The translations under genes were made by a program, and so were the position numbers. A DNA stretch of 64,000 nucleotides, taken from the NCBI GenBank assembly GCA_946894095.1, contig OX335643.1, positions 12,077,036 through 12,141,035 on the forward strand, given 5' to 3'. Shown in pieces: positions 46,441 through 58,949 of the stretch. Within the stretch, counting starts at the first letter, position 1, and each line of letters opens with the position of its first letter. Under the pieces are notes generated by a model that worked only from the letters and a program-made list of their open reading frames with translations, did no database searches and was not told where the DNA came from. The stretch is from Incurvaria masculella (Eukaryota; Arthropoda; Insecta; Lepidoptera; Incurvariidae).

Positions 46441-47342
46441 AATTTGGCGTTAGTCGAGACATTTTTTTTTCAAAGATACGGTAGTGATTAGGTGTTACAC
46501 CTTACACAGTAAAACCTTATTCGTTTCTGACTGCCTGTACTTACCTCTCTACATGCTATCCCTCCAATGAATATGTATGCGCATGAAGCAATTGAACTTT
46601 GAGAGTAATTTTTTCCTGCTATTTTCAATCAACTTCACCAACAGTTATTTGCTTCTTCCAATGTCGCATATATTTTTGCCAATCGTTTGACATATCTGCT
46701 CCTTCACGGCTTGTAAATAATTGTTTAGCAAAAGTTAAAATTAACGCCATTATGAGTGCCATTTCTGGCTCCCGCCCACCGAATATTTTGCCTCAGGATT
46801 CGCAGTTGACTAAGATTAATCTCGTTTCGCTAATGATGTTTTCGGTTAAGATTTGAGTGGTGAGCCTAATACGTGGAGCGAATTGAAGAGGCAACGACTC
46901 AAATTGAGGCAATTACGAAATCAAATTTAAAGATGTTACTGTAAAAACTAATGCATTAAATGCAAGCTCGTTTCCCATAATTGCACACCACTGCGCTTTT
47001 AAAATGCATAATCGCACTTACGGATGGCCTTTTTGCAAGATTCCAAAAAAGCTTTGATAGTGCAACATTCTTTATCACTACGCGCACTTTACTTGTGTTA
47101 AAATATTCTGAAATTTAACGAAATATTTATATTCGTTAGCAAAACGAGTGGTATTAATGTTTCCAAAAAAATTTTGTTAATGTTTGTAGTTAATGCTACC
47201 ACATTTCAAAGTCACAATCACAATAAAGACTATCTTATGGTGTTATCAATAATTTCATACCAACCTACGAATTGCTAACAATTTCCAAGTTACTCTGTGG
47301 ATTGCCTCACGGACGCTGCCACGCCTGGATGGTGACCCCTAG
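46441..47342. other. Intron sequence, no features
   Basis: No gene or repeat recognised before the S1-S3 exon. Confidence 0.5.
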
Positions 47343-47738
47343 ATGATGAGCCTCAACTCGGACGTACTGCCACAATATCGACAAGAAGCACCCAAAACCC
47401 CTCCTCACATCCTTCTTCACTACTGCGCCTTCAAAGCCATTTGGGACTGGATCATCCTCTGCCTTACCTTTTACACCGCCATCATGGTCCCCTATAATGT
47501 CGCCTTCAAAAACAAGACCAGCGAGGACGTTTCCCTCCTGGTGGTCGACTCCATCGTCGATGTCATATTCTTCATCGACATTGTCCTCAATTTTCACACG
47601 ACCTTCGTCGGCCCTGGAGGCGAAGTCGTCAGCGATCCCAAGGTCATTAGGAAGAACTACTTCAAGTCGTGGTTTATTATCGACCTTCTCTCCTGTTTGC
47701 CTTATGACGTCTTCAACGCTTTCGACCACGACGAGGAT
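47343..47738 (+). CDS. eag: eag exon: S1-S3 transmembrane segments
   Basis: This 396-nt, phase 0-0 exon encodes 132 residues starting [20 protein letters not shown]. The approximate layout is S1 at exon residues 33-51 ([19 protein letters not shown]), S2 at 65-88 with the acidic pattern [15 protein letters not shown], and S3 at 106-127 ([20 protein letters not shown]). The acidic residues of S2 and S3 are the counter-charges of the voltage sensor in this family. The acceptor is gacccctag and the donor gtgagt. The exon is GC-rich, mostly with C/G at third positions, against very AT-rich introns, and has long antisense open frames for that reason. The MM at the start is internal, not a start site. 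Confidence 0.98.
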
Positions 47739-48079
47739 GTGAGTATTTACATATGACGCTGGATAGTAGTCAATAATTTCCTGTTACCCAAGCTTATTCC
47801 ATTCTAAGTGTAAGGTTAGCCAGTGAATTGAAATTTATGAAATAAATGAAAAAGGCTATGACCATTTGTCTATGGAACAGAAAATCTGTGCTGACTTGAA
47901 TGTTTGCAGTTAAAAAAACTATACAAATAGGCAACAAACGTTACTCAGAGATTTTTTAAATTTTCATTTTTTTATCGAGCTGTTTTCATTTCACCATTAC
48001 CTTAATGTTTTTGCAATGAAATAAACTCACGTAATTTGCTGTTTAGTCTAGTTATTTTAACCATGTTTGCACGCTTCAG

Positions 48080-48503
48080 GGTATCGGCAGCCTGTTCAGC
48101 GCCTTGAAGGTAGTCCGGCTCCTCCGTCTTGGACGCGTGGTCCGCAAGCTCGACCGCTACCTCGAGTATGGCGCAGCGATGCTCATTCTGCTCCTCTGCT
48201 TCTACATGCTTGTCGCTCACTGGCTCGCCTGCGTCTGGTACAGCATCGGCCGCAGCGACGCCGACAACGGCCTCCAGTACTCCTGGCTCTGGAAGCTGGC
48301 CAACGTCACCCAGAGCCCCTACTCGTACGTCTGGTCCAACGAGTCGGACGGGCCCGAACTAGTGAACGGCCCTTCCAGGAAGACTATGTACGTGACGGCC
48401 CTGTACTTCACGATGACGTGCATGACCTCCGTGGGCTTTGGAAACGTGGCCGCCGAGACGGACAATGAGAAGATCTTCACCATCTGCATGATGATCATAG
48501 CAG
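48080..48503 (+). CDS. eag: eag exon: S4 voltage sensor, S5, pore and start of S6
   Basis: This 424-nt exon follows cgcttcag and ends before gtgcga in phase 1. It encodes the S3-S4 link GIGSLFSAL, the positively charged S4 (KVVRLLRLGRVVRKLDR from 48107), S5 (about exon residues 32-55), the long EAG turret and the pore loop with the selectivity filter SVGFGN at 48428-48445. GFG rather than GYG is typical of the EAG superfamily. The exon then enters S6 (FTICMMIIA). The splice splits an Ala codon (G|CT) inside S6. The turret reads SNESDGPELVNG, slightly longer than the fly form as I recall it. A short 341-bp intron precedes; an 11.5-kb intron follows. Confidence 0.98.
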
Positions 48504-50705
48504 GTGCGATGACACTTCCGTTGTTTGTCCGTGACCACCATGTCCCGCTGCCAGCCGGCTGGTGCTGACGAGTCCGATTTACGAGACATCGGATTTGAAG
48601 GCAGCAGTCGGAGGAAACCTGAACCGTGGCCCTTGTCACAGAGCATGATATTAGAGTTTTTGAGTTACATTTCATATGGTTATAAAATGGCAATGAAGAA
48701 CGTGGTTAAATATTTGAAATTATTAAAGTCGATTTTAACGTTATGGTCAATATCTTAAAATTACCTAAAATAAAATTCAATCGAAACGTTGACTCCTAAA
48801 AGTTATGTACTATAACTCTTTTTATAGGTGCTAAGATGATGGTCTCATATTTATTACTAAAAACTGAAGAAACCAATCCTATTCTGAATTAGTTATGTAA
48901 TATTCATATATGATTTTCTGAACTTAGTAAATACAGGCATATAATATAGATCAAAGAGAAACCCAATTCAATATTGATATTAGCATATATAATATGCCTT
49001 ACGCGTTAACCCGTTGGCAAATTAATCCAAGTAAATTAATTCTCAGTACGTTCAATTATCCATTGATCCGTTTTGTAATGAAGGATTGATCTGATTACGT
49101 CATATGGAGTTGATTATACAACATGTAGGTTAGATTAGTGTGTGACATAAAAGTAAACAGTATGTAATTTGAAATGAAACTCAATATAAGCAGAACAATA
49201 TTACACATCACTTACATTCAGGCATCTGTGTCTTGGGGCCACGGCAATTTAATTTGTTTGGATATTTTGTGTTGTGTTGTATAAGTTTGTTTGTTTTTTA
49301 TGTGTTTCCTCATGTTTTATGGTACGCTTGATGAGTTTGTGTTTCCAGATCTTTGCACTTTCTTTTGTGTTTTACAATTTAAAAAAAATATTAAAATTGT
49401 GTTAAAATTAAATTATTTTTGGACGAATGTTAACTTTCTCATCGAGTTAGACGTGCCGATGTAATCCGAGCGTAGGCGGAGTTCAGCCAGCCGTGCCGCA
49501 GATAGTAATTAAGATTGATTTAATTATGCCGGAGTGAATCGAGTAGAAAAAACGCGGTTAATAAAATTAATGGACAAGTAAAATCAATAGCTTGATGGCG
49601 ATATGCCCCTTCATATTATGGCATTTTACCTTGACACACTTTTGTCTTCACGAAGGTCTGATATTTGTCTATCGCGATGGGGTTGTTTCAACACATTTGA
49701 TTGATGTATTCACATGTGTGTTTTCTACCATTGGACATATTTTATCGCTGTTACATATAATGTGTCAAATAACGAACAATGTGCGGGCTTTACTTCAAAC
49801 TACAAAACAATTTGTTACGGTCGTTTTTGATCATTAAAGATATGATTTCTATTTTTTACCTGCATAACAGCTAACAGTGGATGATATGTATGCAGAATCG
49901 ACCGTGAAGCAAGACTAATGTGATCTTGCTTATCGAGCTTATAAGAGCCTTGTTAAAAGAGTTACTTTATGAGTATATACTTTGAAAAAAGGCCACGTAT
50001 TTGTTTAGTACGAAGAAGTTTACACTTATGACAGTTTTTTAGTACACATTAAAAAATTGTTTTTGAATCTTTTATTTTTTTATTTTTGCTAATATTTATT
50101 TCATCCTATCCCTTCCCACTCCTACCACGGGCCCACGAAGTGTTGGCGTCATGTTACAAGTCGTCACATGTATAGTCAACCGGTGCCCGCAACTTCTGTG
50201 CGTGTATGTCCACACGTGTACTGCACCCTATGTAGGCTTTGAGTGTGTGCATTTTTATGGTGAGTAACCTACGTGTTTTATTATGTTTTGATACTTTAAC
50301 AGATTTAAAATGGTTTTGGTAAAGCCGTGCAGGGTTGAAAGCCCACAAAATGAATACTATTACACATTACTTATTATTGTAGAAGCCGTTTATTTCACGA
50401 TATCCGATGGAATTTCTGAGAAAATTTAAATTTCCCTTCACGTTTGGGATGATTTAGGGAATGTGGACACAAAATCAGTAACCAATAACAATTAAATTAG
50501 AGTGAATAGTACAAGCTTTAACCGCAAAGATGTGAAGACGTTCAAAGGTACGCTTCAGCATAATTCTTTGACAAATGACTTTCCCTCCATAATTCGGTAT
50601 ACCTATACGGATTCTAGTATGGTATAATCAGACTCTGACTTTGACTGCCAACTTTAAGCATTTCTTCACATGTTTTAGAGATTGGTCATATTAGTGCATT
50701 TTTTC
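48504..50705. other. Intron sequence, no features
   Basis: Start of the 11.5-kb intron. The frame continues open for 21 codons past the donor, then stops. No repeat recognised. Confidence 0.5.
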
Positions 50706-51005
50706 AGATTATGAAATGAAATGTAATGAAAAAATACTTTATTTGCAGCCATACGGTAAAAAAAGGTGGAAATTAATGCCATAAGGCATTCTCTAACATT
50801 CAACCTTAGAGATGTAGGAGAGGTGCAGTTTAAACGGCAAAACGGAAAAAATTAAACGAAAAACAAAGTGAATTTGAGAAGATATTAATTACCCTAAAAA
50901 TATGGAAATATATATATTAAAATAAATTAGAAACAAATACGTACATACATTTAAACATATTAATAGATGTACACATATTTTATTATAGAACATATAAACG
51001 GATAC
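50706..51005 (-). mobile_element. CR1-like LINE 3' UTR, 5'-truncated
   Basis: Nearly identical to 15183-15475 (TTTATTTGCAGCCATACGGT, ATGCCATAAGGCATTCTCTA, AGATGTAGGAGAGGTGCAG), same orientation and same GAAAT-rich end. The truncated copy has only the 3' UTR. Confidence 0.88.
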
Positions 51006-51477
51006 AAACGGATAGATGTAAAAAATCTCTTGATTTTTTGAGAACAATGTGACAAGAAACAATCAGGAAGCAAGGAAATGACATTTAAGACGCTTTAATA
51101 TATTAAATGACTGTGTGATTATGCGGTTTACTTAAAATAAATAAAAAAGTAAACCATATTACGATAAAGTACCATTCTTCTATGAGAAAAAAGGTTCTGA
51201 TTTTAATATCCACAATGAACTACCACCTAACCCTGCTGCTGCCTGTCGAAAGACGACAACGTCATTGGAACGACAACTTGTACTCACAGTACCCTACCTC
51301 CAAACCGTGTGCACTGTGTTTGAGTGGCGTAACATTGATATCATATCGTTCACGGTACACCATTTTGAGAGTCGTAATCGCGAATCGACGTTGGCGTAAG
51401 CTTAAATCGGATAGTGCTGTGGGTACCTAAACTCGCCAAATTGACGCCGAATTGACATGATCGCGTGAGGCGCTTTA
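51006..51477. other. Intron sequence, no features
   Basis: No gene or repeat recognised. Confidence 0.45.
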
Positions 51478-51680
51478 CCTCTACCTTCTACGGTTAAACT
51501 TGCCAGGGTTCCTACGTTCGCATTGAATGAACGATGGTCGAAGCAACAACGAAAATTAGCAGTGCTTTCCGTCCAGTTCAATGTGGACGCGAAAAATTAA
51601 GTGTTTTGGGCTAATATCATTACAATCTTATCATTGTACCGCAACTGGTATTAGCCATTTATATCCAGTAATAAAAAACA
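51478..51680 (+). mobile_element. SINE body and tail, head lost
   Basis: ACGATGGTCGAAGCAACAAC, TCCGTCCAGTTCAATGTGG, GGGCTAATATCATTACA and GGTATTAGCCATTTATATCC are the body and 3' tail of the window's SINE group. Confidence 0.7.
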
Positions 51681-52974
51681 TAACTAAAAGGAAATGGTAT
51701 TTCAGGAATAAGGGTCTAAGGCTATCGAAGCAAAATCGGATTTCTCTAGAAACCCAGAAAGATTTTATCTTATTTTCGATTCAGGCGCTGGTAGAATCCT
51801 GAAAAAAATGTGAGCGGTCCTGGGCGTAAGTTCTGAAGCGATATGTGGCGCCTCAGGCATTACTTTTCTTCATATACATTTACCCTTAACCGACGAGAAA
51901 AATCCTGTTTTAATAATATTTGGTCTGTCGGTGACATGAACTAACGTGGAGCATAATTGGCATATTTGGAAGTCTACAAAAGTACTTACCTCGATATTTA
52001 ATACGTAATATACTCAAATGTATATAACCACACAAATATTATATACATGAATTTGTAATCCCATCAACCTATACACTTTGTGTTATCCCCGAAAACGGCA
52101 ACCGGCAGGCAGCGCCTCTTATTTTGGGAATTGCCATTTAGTTCGTAATCTATAATTAAACAGACGTGGTCTTGCTACACTCGACAAAAGTGCCACCTAC
52201 TAAAATCAAATATAAGGTGACCCCATAAGTATAAACATCATCAAAATCAGTCAAGCCGTTTAGGAGGAGAATGAATAATTGAATATCGGAAAAGATTTGT
52301 TTACGGCTGTCGTGAAGGCAACGGAAATCTAAGATTTTAAAATTTCAAGAATGCATTCTTTGTCCATTGGCTAAGGCATAATTTTGCACGGCGCCTCCCA
52401 TTAAACTACTAAACCAATAAACCCAAATAATCCATAAAACTAGCGAAATCGCCAGGCCCAAATGATTCCCTAGCCCTAAAAGTTGTCAGATTTTGATGAA
52501 AATGAATCACTTGAGAAAGCCTAATTCTATGTTCGCATGTTATTTTTTTGTAAATATCTATATTTTTCAGTATAACATTTTTAAAATTAAGATAAAAAAA
52601 GAAAACTTTCCTATTGGTTTTTAGCTAATATTGTCCGATCTAAAAAGTATATCAAAACATACAGACGTACATTTTGAACATATATTTTAGAATCCAAAAC
52701 TTAAAAAACCTAGTAAACAATTAAGAGCATGTAGTATGGGAATTGATAGCGTAACGAATCTCTTAACACGAGATGGTCCACGGCCTCCTCTGACAGTAAA
52801 CACTTTATCCTAAAGAGCAACCACTCTATCTAAGCTTGGCACGAAAAAGAATATTTTACAAGCGAAGGCGGGTCGCGAATTTTAAACAGTTGTAATCGTA
52901 GACAAGCGAGAACGACATACTCAATCTGTGGTTGAATTTTTTTGCCTTTGGAAAAACGACTAACAAATTTTTAG
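51681..52974. other. Intron stretch with old RTE-like and LINE-associated fragments
   Basis: 52215-52275 (ATCATCAAAATCAGTCAAGC) resembles an RTE tail. 52660-52790 is the inverse of the repeat at 23760 and 42440. Confidence 0.45.
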
Positions 52975-53605
52975 GGATCCAGGAACGGAACCCTAAAAAT
53001 CTCTCATGTATCTCATTTTTTTTTTATGTGACCTGACATGGATGGCTAATACCACACAACTACCGTTATGATATTAGCCCAATACACCTCAGTCCCGAAG
53101 GAATTTGGTGCCATGCCAGGACCTTCCCTTTATGAGCACGGCTACATTGAACTGGATGGAAAACACGGACAATTTTTCATTGCCGCTTCGACCATCTTTT
53201 CATCCAATGCGATGGTACCAACCCGGGCAGGCATAAACCCTACCACCTAGTAGGGGAAGGGGACCTACAGTTTTACATGGATTCCGAACGATGGAGCAGC
53301 TCGCATTCGTAACGAAATACACTTGTCGAACTCGGAAAGAGAAAGACAGTGGTGCAGTCGGTATTGAACCCAGGTCTCTGGTACGTTAGGCCAGTCCCCG
53401 CGCCACTAGGCTACGATAGGTACGAGCCGTATAGGTAGGCAGCTAAAATTCTCACAGAGTGTGTATTTTTATTGCCGTTACAGCGGCATTATTTTATTAT
53501 TATTTTATATATTATTTTAAAAAAGACATGATAATTTTTAAACTTGTACGATGATACGGAACCCTTCGTGTGCGAATCCGACTCAGACTTAGCCGGTTTT
53601 TAAAT
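52975..53605 (+). mobile_element. GTCC-type repeat family D, diverged, split by a SINE
   Basis: The left part ends TCATGTATCTCAT at 53016 and the right part resumes GGTAGGCAGCTAAAATTCTC, continuing to GATACGGAACCCTTCGTG and TTAGCCGGTTTTT. In intact copies these are contiguous. The (GTCC)n tract is lost. Confidence 0.75.
53017..53421 (-). mobile_element. tRNA-headed SINE inserted in family D
   Basis: Full length: T-rich tail at 53017, ATGTGACCTGACATGGATGG, body, and a head whose complement has TAGCCTAGTGGCGCGGGG (A box) and GGGTTCAATACC (B box). Confidence 0.85.
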
Positions 53606-55124
53606 TAATTAGTTGATATTGATTTCATATTTTGTGTCTTACCAAAACTTTAAGTAAAGGATTTATTTTTGTAATATTTAATAAAAAATTACATTTAATA
53701 ATGGTCCAATGCACATATAAGTAAATCTACGTAGTCTTAATTAATCTAATTTAAATAATGAAGGCAGTTTATCATTTAAAAGAACAACATTTATTATATT
53801 GTCGACCGTTTTTAGAAATTAAAAATGAAAACTACTTGATCGATTCGTAATCTTATTCCACTACTTAAATGAATGCATTTAAAATAATTTTAGGAGGCAC
53901 AAATCTAGAGTGTTTTCATCGGCAAATCCTATTTTCCTTTTCCTCTCGCCAGAAAATAAGATTATTTTACAGCGTTTTGATTCAAATTAGGGCCAATCCA
54001 AATAGAGTTAAGGAGTGCTACATATTTTCATCAGAATAAGTTTCGAATTAAAATCCTTACAAACACTTTTACCGGACCCCATCCGGTTCCTAGCCAGTTG
54101 ACACAAAGCACAATGTTCCTAAATCCACAAAGCCTGACCTAAAAGTGCACTCGTGCGGAATTAACAACAAAACAAACGCAACCTAATTGCCTTAAGCCTA
54201 CTAAAAAGCCTCTCTCGAGCACGAGGGTTGTAGAGCCTCTGAAACTTTTTGTTTCTCATCGGGGGTAAAAAAATATTTGCAGAACCTTATATTCAGGACG
54301 GTATTTACTATTAGGAGTTGATAAAAGTTACGTGAATTTCCACACTATATTATAATTTTAATCCCACGAAAATATTGTCTACAAATGAAAATGAAGACGT
54401 TTCTTAGGATAGAAACTAATAGTGTCCGTGATGTTATAATATCAGTGGACGCGATAATATTAGTTACCTAGCTAGATTACTCTGTCGGCGCCAAATAATT
54501 AAATAATAAGGTATTAGTCGAATAAAGCCAAATTTGATTTTTAAGAACCTCCTTCAACCTATGAAATTGAAACAAGTTAAGGTATTTTTTATATTGACGT
54601 TTATCAGTGACCATACCTATGGTCTTGTGTTCAATGATAGTGTCCCGTTAAATTTAAATATCACTGAAATTAGTCCGCAATATTGCAAGAAAAGTAGCCA
54701 CGATTTTCTATTAAATTAGGAAATTATAAAATCAGGGTTTTGATAATATCAGAGTGACAGACACACTTTAAAAATACTATTTTTTAAACAGATTACAAGC
54801 AGATATTTTCAACGTACCATGAAGGATCTGTTTACTTATTTCAATGTTGCTCGTGTTCCATGGGAATGTGTTCCACTGGAATTTTATTTTATTTTATTTA
54901 TTTGGTATGCCAACAACATTATACACAAAACAGTTTCATAGTTTCACTACTAAAAATAACAAATTAGTGTGTACATGTTAATTATAGGTTTCCTTACAAG
55001 TAAATATAACCAATCAATTTAATTTAATTTACTTGAAGAAGAACTATAAAATGTGCAAAACAATTAATAATAATAAAAGAGAAAACAATAACCAATAAGT
55101 AAAATAATAAGATTTCCAAAAAGT
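53606..55124. other. Intron sequence, no features
   Basis: AT-rich; a TTTATTTTATTTATTTGGTA tract at 54885-54910 may be a LINE tail, similar to 63415-63450. Confidence 0.45.
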
Positions 55125-55515
55125 GTTTTTTTTTTTTTTTTATGTGACTGGTCATGGATGGCTAATACCACAAGTTCTGTCATGGTATTAGCCCAACACA
55201 CCACATGGGAACTAGGTGCCATGCCAGGACCTTCCTTATATTGCACGGCTACATTGAACTGGATGGAAAACACGGACAATTTTCATTGCTGCTTCGACCA
55301 TCGTTCATCCAATGCGGTGGTACCAACCCGGGCGGGATAAACCCTACCACCTAGTAAGTAAGGAAGGGGACCTACAGCTTAACGTGGAATCCGAACCACG
55401 GCCAGCCTCACTCAACGGTCGAATGGTCACCCATCCAAGACCAGACCGGACCCAGCGTTGCTTAACTTCGGAGAGCGATCGCCGAAGTGTCGCGCCACTG
55501 GGCCACTGAGGCTGA
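55125..55515 (-). mobile_element. 5S-rRNA-headed SINE, full length, young
   Basis: Differs from 22797-23179 at only a handful of positions over about 370 bp. A 16-bp or longer poly-T tail on the + strand. The 5S-derived head complement contains GGATGGGTGACC and CCGAAGTTAAGCAACGC. Confidence 0.88.
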
Positions 55516-55822
55516 TACAGGTACTACTGTTCCTTGATTTTTGTACTCACTGTAACTGTATTTATGGTTTAAAAAAAATTAATGAATGGCATTAATAAAT
55601 AATTTAATGATGTCTAAAACGAAATTGCTGCGTACTTTTTTCAAAGTTAGCAATTAATACTTTTACCAATAGAATTAGCCTTGTGATTTCTATATTCCCA
55701 AGGATTCCTAAAGGACTACCAAACATTCTGGGAATTCGTAATATTACTAAGGACTACAAGATTGCTAGTAAATCCAAAACATATTTAAATAAGTTTCGTA
55801 CGAGCGGGGATTTGGAATGAGC

Positions 55823-56097
55823 AAAAACCGGCCAAGTGCGAGTCGGACTCGCACACGAAGTTCCATCGTACAAGATTTAACACAAAAAAATCACGTTTTT
55901 TTGATGCTTTAATTTTTAACATTTTTTAATGTTACCTATTTGTTGTTATAGCGGCAAAATGAAACTGAAACACTGTGTAAATTTCAGCTGCCTACCTATT
56001 ACGGTTCATCAGATACAGCCCTGTGACAGACGGACGGACAGCGAAGGCTTGGTAATAGGGTTCCGTTTTCACCCTTTGGGTACGGAACTCTAAAAAA
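55823..56097 (-). mobile_element. GTCC-type repeat family D, copy without the GTCC array
   Basis: Reads AAAACCGGCCAAGTGCGAGT, CGGACTCGCACACGAAG, then GATACAGCCCTGTGACAGAC, GGACGGACAGC and GGTACGGAACTCTA. The array is reduced to two or three units. Confidence 0.85.
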
Positions 56098-56384
56098 GGT
56101 CATGCAGGACGATGCTCTTCGTAAATGAAATGTATCCTCCCAATTTCAATAGAATACTAAAAATAATTTCTAATGAGGAAAAATCTCTTGCGGAGGCTCG
56201 CATTACAAAATTAAATGTATGCTCCCAATTCAAGTGAAATACTGCAAAATAAATTACCTGCGATTCTGAGATTACCAAACAATTGCAGGTACACCAGATT
56301 CCCTGAGTGACTGCACCCCTCGCATAAATCTTCCCGACGGGATTAACATATTGGCGGGTGTACAATAAAATAGTGCTATTGCAC

Positions 56385-57250
56385 TCAGCCACCTTCTTTG
56401 GTTCGAAGAAAAATACAGTCTCGGTTATGAGAAGGATGCAAAATGTCTACGGCACCTGAGCCGGTAGTCTAAGTTGTCACCTAAATTGGCGTTACGGCAA
56501 ACCGATCGACTGGCGTTTTCAAATGTATGGAGAAATTGATGAGCGCGCGCAGCGGGCGTTAAGCGAACTAACATTTGCGAGTCCGAGCTTGATTTGACAG
56601 CTTACTCAACGTTGCCGTAAATACGTCGACGTTGCCGTTTACGTCCACTCCGCGTTTTCATACAAATCGGAAGTCTGCGTTTGACTTTGACAGCGTGAAG
56701 AAGTAAAACCACAGAATATCTAGTAAAAACTTGTATGGAGTTTGGAGAAAACGCCAGTCGATCGGTTTGCCGTAAACGCCAATTTCGGTGAGAACTCAGA
56801 CTGCCCACTCTGGCTTGAGATGCGATTATTTCGATAAAAAGCCGTATCGCCGAAATTACATGACGACGAATAGTTAAAATTAAATTACGAACGCTCTAGT
56901 CGAAAATCAAACTAAATCCAAATGAATATGAATTTCTCGTGGTAAAAGCTAGGCTAGACGACTAACATTTTTATAATCGATCGGTTGTATCGTTCCACGT
57001 CCAAAGTTATTGCATATAAAATAAAAATGGGACCAACGAGAAAGTATACCCTTTCGAACAAAAAAAGAATTTTCCAAATCGGTCCAGGGGTCTTCGAGTA
57101 ATCGGTGAACATACATAAAAAAAAAAGATTCCGACGAATTGATAACCTCCTCCTTTTTTTAAGTCGGTTAAAAACGTCCAAAAATTTAGATCTTTCAGAC
57201 CTTATAACTTAGAAACCAAACAAATATAAATTTTATAATGCGAATGATCA
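56385..57250 (+). mobile_element. MITE family E, old copy, heavily nested
   Basis: Recognisable blocks in order: ACAGTCTCGGTTATGAGAAG, GAACGCTCTAGTCGAAAATC, CCAAAGTTATTGCATA and CAGACCTTATAACTTAGAAA. Interrupted by MITE A (56466-56802) and by a retroelement-like fragment (about 57023-57172). Confidence 0.65.
56466..56802 (-). mobile_element. MITE family A, copy 3
   Basis: Ends AGTCTAAGTTGTCACC and GGTGAGAACTCAGACT. It holds the empty TTAA site (GGGCGTTAAGCGAAC) that is occupied at 38206. Confidence 0.88.
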
Positions 57251-57256
57251 TTTTTT

Positions 57257-57550
57257 AGGGTTCCGTAACCAAAGGGTGAAAACGGAACTCTATTACTAAG
57301 CCTCCGCTGTCCGTCTGTCCGTCCGTCCGTCCATCTGTCACATGGCTGTATCTCATGAACCGTAATAGTTAGGCAGCTGAAATTTTCACATAGTGTGTAT
57401 TTATTTTGCCGCTATAACCCAAATAGGTAAAAGAAATATATAATTAAAAGGGGGGTCCCGTACAAAAAACGTGATTTTTTTGCATTAAATCTTGTACGAT
57501 GGTACGGAACCCTTCATGTGCGAGTCCGTCTGGCACTTGGCCGGTTTTTT
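57257..57550 (+). mobile_element. GTCC-type repeat family D, full copy
   Basis: AGGGTTCCGTAACC to GGTACGGAACCC, then CACTTGGCCGGTTTTTT. A short GTCC array at 57309-57335. It abuts the old family E copy. Confidence 0.88.
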
Positions 57551-58518
57551 AGTATAATTTTAGTTCTCCGACATGAAATGTGCGCATAATCTTATTTCCA
57601 CGTCTGGTGAGATGTGTTGGAAGCCCCACCATGATAGCACGAAATAGATACGACAACGAGTTCGATCGACCTCCGATGCCTTTCTGTGGTGCCCCATGCA
57701 TCCTTTCCATCGGCAGTCGTATGACAGCCTGAAAGCGGAACTCGGCCGGTCGATAGGGGGGCATTGCACCCGGGCGCGGCGCGGCGGCGGCGTGCGGTCC
57801 CGATAGGAAAGGGGCTAACTCTGCCATAATTACGTCGGTGGGATCATCGAATTAAGATTATTATACTAGCCAATGCGTATGGGTTGATTGTGTTAAGTTC
57901 CTGAACGTTATGGAATGAGAACTTCAAAAAAACTTGTGTTATTTCAGCTAACGTTGTACTTATATAGTAAAAAAATATAGTTTGCATGGAAAAAATGCTG
58001 AAGTCAGGGCTCAAACGAATTCTTTTATAAGTTTGCTGCTGATATTGACAGTAGCTGATATTGATTTAAATATCATTTTAAAGAGCGTAACATTATCTAC
58101 CAATTTAGTTAAGGTCATGTATAACTTTTTGAAAATTATTTAACGAAACAATTAAAAAACTGATGTCTCGCGTTATGCGGGTTGGTCAAATTTCGAAAGT
58201 TTATTCCGAGCCGGTTTCAATTGCAAAAATTGCTCGAAAATGTTTAGGTGTTCTGATGCTCTTAATAGTTTTTTGGGATTGCTCGAAATCGCCGTCAACT
58301 GTGTTTGACGCTTGATGACCGTTGAAGTAATGAGTTCGTTAAAGTACTAACACATGCATGTCAAAAGTAACGTAGTTCGGGAAAATTATCAAAATTGCCC
58401 GGATTCTTAACCCCAATTGACGGTATCGATTATATCGGCATGACATGGAACTTGACAGAGTGGGGACATGGAACCAACATATCTCTGACTATTGTATAGC
58501 TCCCTCCAAAACGTCTGC
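57551..58518. other. Intron sequence, no features
   Basis: A GC-rich patch at 57760-57800 (CGGCGGCGTGC) is not part of an ORF with known features. Confidence 0.45.
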
Positions 58519-58682
58519 GGCATAAGGCGAGAAAATATGTGAGGGAATTTGATCAATTCTGCACCAATCAGAAATGGATGCCAAATATTCTACCCAATAA
58601 GAGCGCAGGTATGACATTAATGCTTCTGATTGGTTCAGAATTAATCGAATTCCCTTAGCATATTTTCTCACATCTTACGCCG
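58519..58682. repeat. Foldback MITE, 164 bp, 57-bp arms
   Basis: GGCATAAGGCGAGAAAATAT pairs with ATATTTTCTCACATCTTACG-CC, and AATTCTGCACCAATCAGAA pairs with TTCTGATTGGTTCAGAATT. About 50 bp separate the arms. Confidence 0.85.
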
Positions 58683-58949
58683 GTCACCCCCCAGGTTCAT
58701 ATAACGTGGGGTCGTTGGCGTTCGCTCCCGCCGTAGGGTTGATGACGCAGGATACGCTAAGCTGCCTACGTCAGCGCTGCCGGCCGGAAGCGGAACGAGG
58801 CTGTCGGCTGCCGTTGCGCTAAATGCGGTTTATAATGTATTTACAAATCGAATGCGGAATGAGCGTCGAGAGGTGGAAAAAGACCACAATTTTGTTCCTT
58901 TCGGCCTCGATCTTTTCTTCCGTGACTGCAACCGTGTTTAACCATTTTT

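Noticed and set aside
47307..47729. 140-codon ORF antisense to the S1-S3 exon
   Set aside because: Shadow of a GC-rich coding exon; the sense frame is unmistakable EAG.
48067..48693. Several long overlapping frames around the pore exon
   Set aside because: Alternative-frame shadows of the S4-pore exon.
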